From an uncultured Acidobacteriota bacterium (lineage in GTDB: Bacteria; Acidobacteriota; CAIWXX01), in the NCBI GenBank assembly GCA_903916735.1, contig CAIWXX010000092.1:1-53917 (forward strand): a stretch of 53,917 nt of DNA, in the 5' to 3' direction. Each line of letters opens with the position of its first letter. The stretch's first letter is position 1. Of this stretch, positions 53,914 through 53,917 are shown piece by piece. The position numbers and the translations under genes were made by a program. Below the pieces are notes generated by a model, which did not search any database, had not been told where the DNA came from, and saw only the letters and a list, made by a program, of their open reading frames with translations.

Positions 53914-53917
53914 CATC

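Overview
The window is a gene-dense stretch of a diderm (Gram-negative-type) bacterial chromosome of moderate GC. Support for a diderm comes from an Omp85-type outer-membrane protein, other beta-barrel-like proteins, TonB-C-like domains and periplasmic amidase and PPIase proteins. It encodes a MotA/MotB flagellar stator, a selenocysteine tRNA, a tmRNA, a primary-type sigma factor and a LexA/ImuB/DnaE2 mutagenesis cassette. No 16S rRNA or other phylum marker is present, so the phylum cannot be fixed from the sequence. The mix of conserved housekeeping genes with many unrecognised proteins would suit a poorly cultivated lineage (inference).

Layout. 0-7.1 kb is an accessory envelope region: an Omp85-like barrel, an unknown 563-aa protein, an AT-rich sulfatase-like membrane protein that looks foreign, an IS256-type transposase remnant abutting a signal-peptide barrel-like gene, and a broken membrane sensor. 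7.1-13.8 kb holds tRNA-Sec, a membrane histidine kinase with a single-domain response regulator, and a motA(frameshifted)-motB-response regulator/degenerate HD-GYP operon. 13.8-19.5 kb carries, on the minus strand, an FHA protein, a PLP aminotransferase, MTA phosphorylase plus a PfkB kinase, and TusA plus a TPR protein. 19.6-25.7 kb has a copper chaperone and CopA P-type ATPase with a clear promoter, a cyclophilin fused to TonB-like domains and an ABC-F ATPase. 25.9-27.9 kb is a polytopic membrane protein.

27.9-34.4 kb is the SOS mutagenesis block (minus strand): lexA, a catalytically degenerate Y-family ImuB, an unknown signal-peptide protein, and dnaE2. It is riddled with hairpin repeats. 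Three heptad-repeat hairpins are translated in frame inside dnaE2, another forms the ImuB tail, and a fourth heptad pair brackets a truncated four-helix-bundle (S23/IVP-like) gene. A second dispersed repeat of about 225 bp occurs four times (31.2, 34.2, 37.2 and 47.2 kb) and twice supplies the stop codon of the gene it abuts.

34.5-53.9 kb is mostly housekeeping: a radical SAM activase-like protein, an amino-acid permease, greA-lepB-miaB, a bifunctional nuclease-like gene, parA-parB with two unknown genes, tmRNA, an AmiC-like amidase, a GerMN protein, RNase PH, an unknown 585-aa protein, RdgB, a sigma-70 factor, tRNA-Pro and an odd tRNA-Arg. Head-to-head TPR and CARDB gene remnants lie at 50.4-51.0 kb.

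The best candidates for something new are the repeat/four-helix-bundle system, the unknown gene inside the LexA-ImuB-DnaE2 cassette, the apparently leaderless lexA promoter with a direct-repeat operator, and the in-frame TGA near tRNA-Sec.
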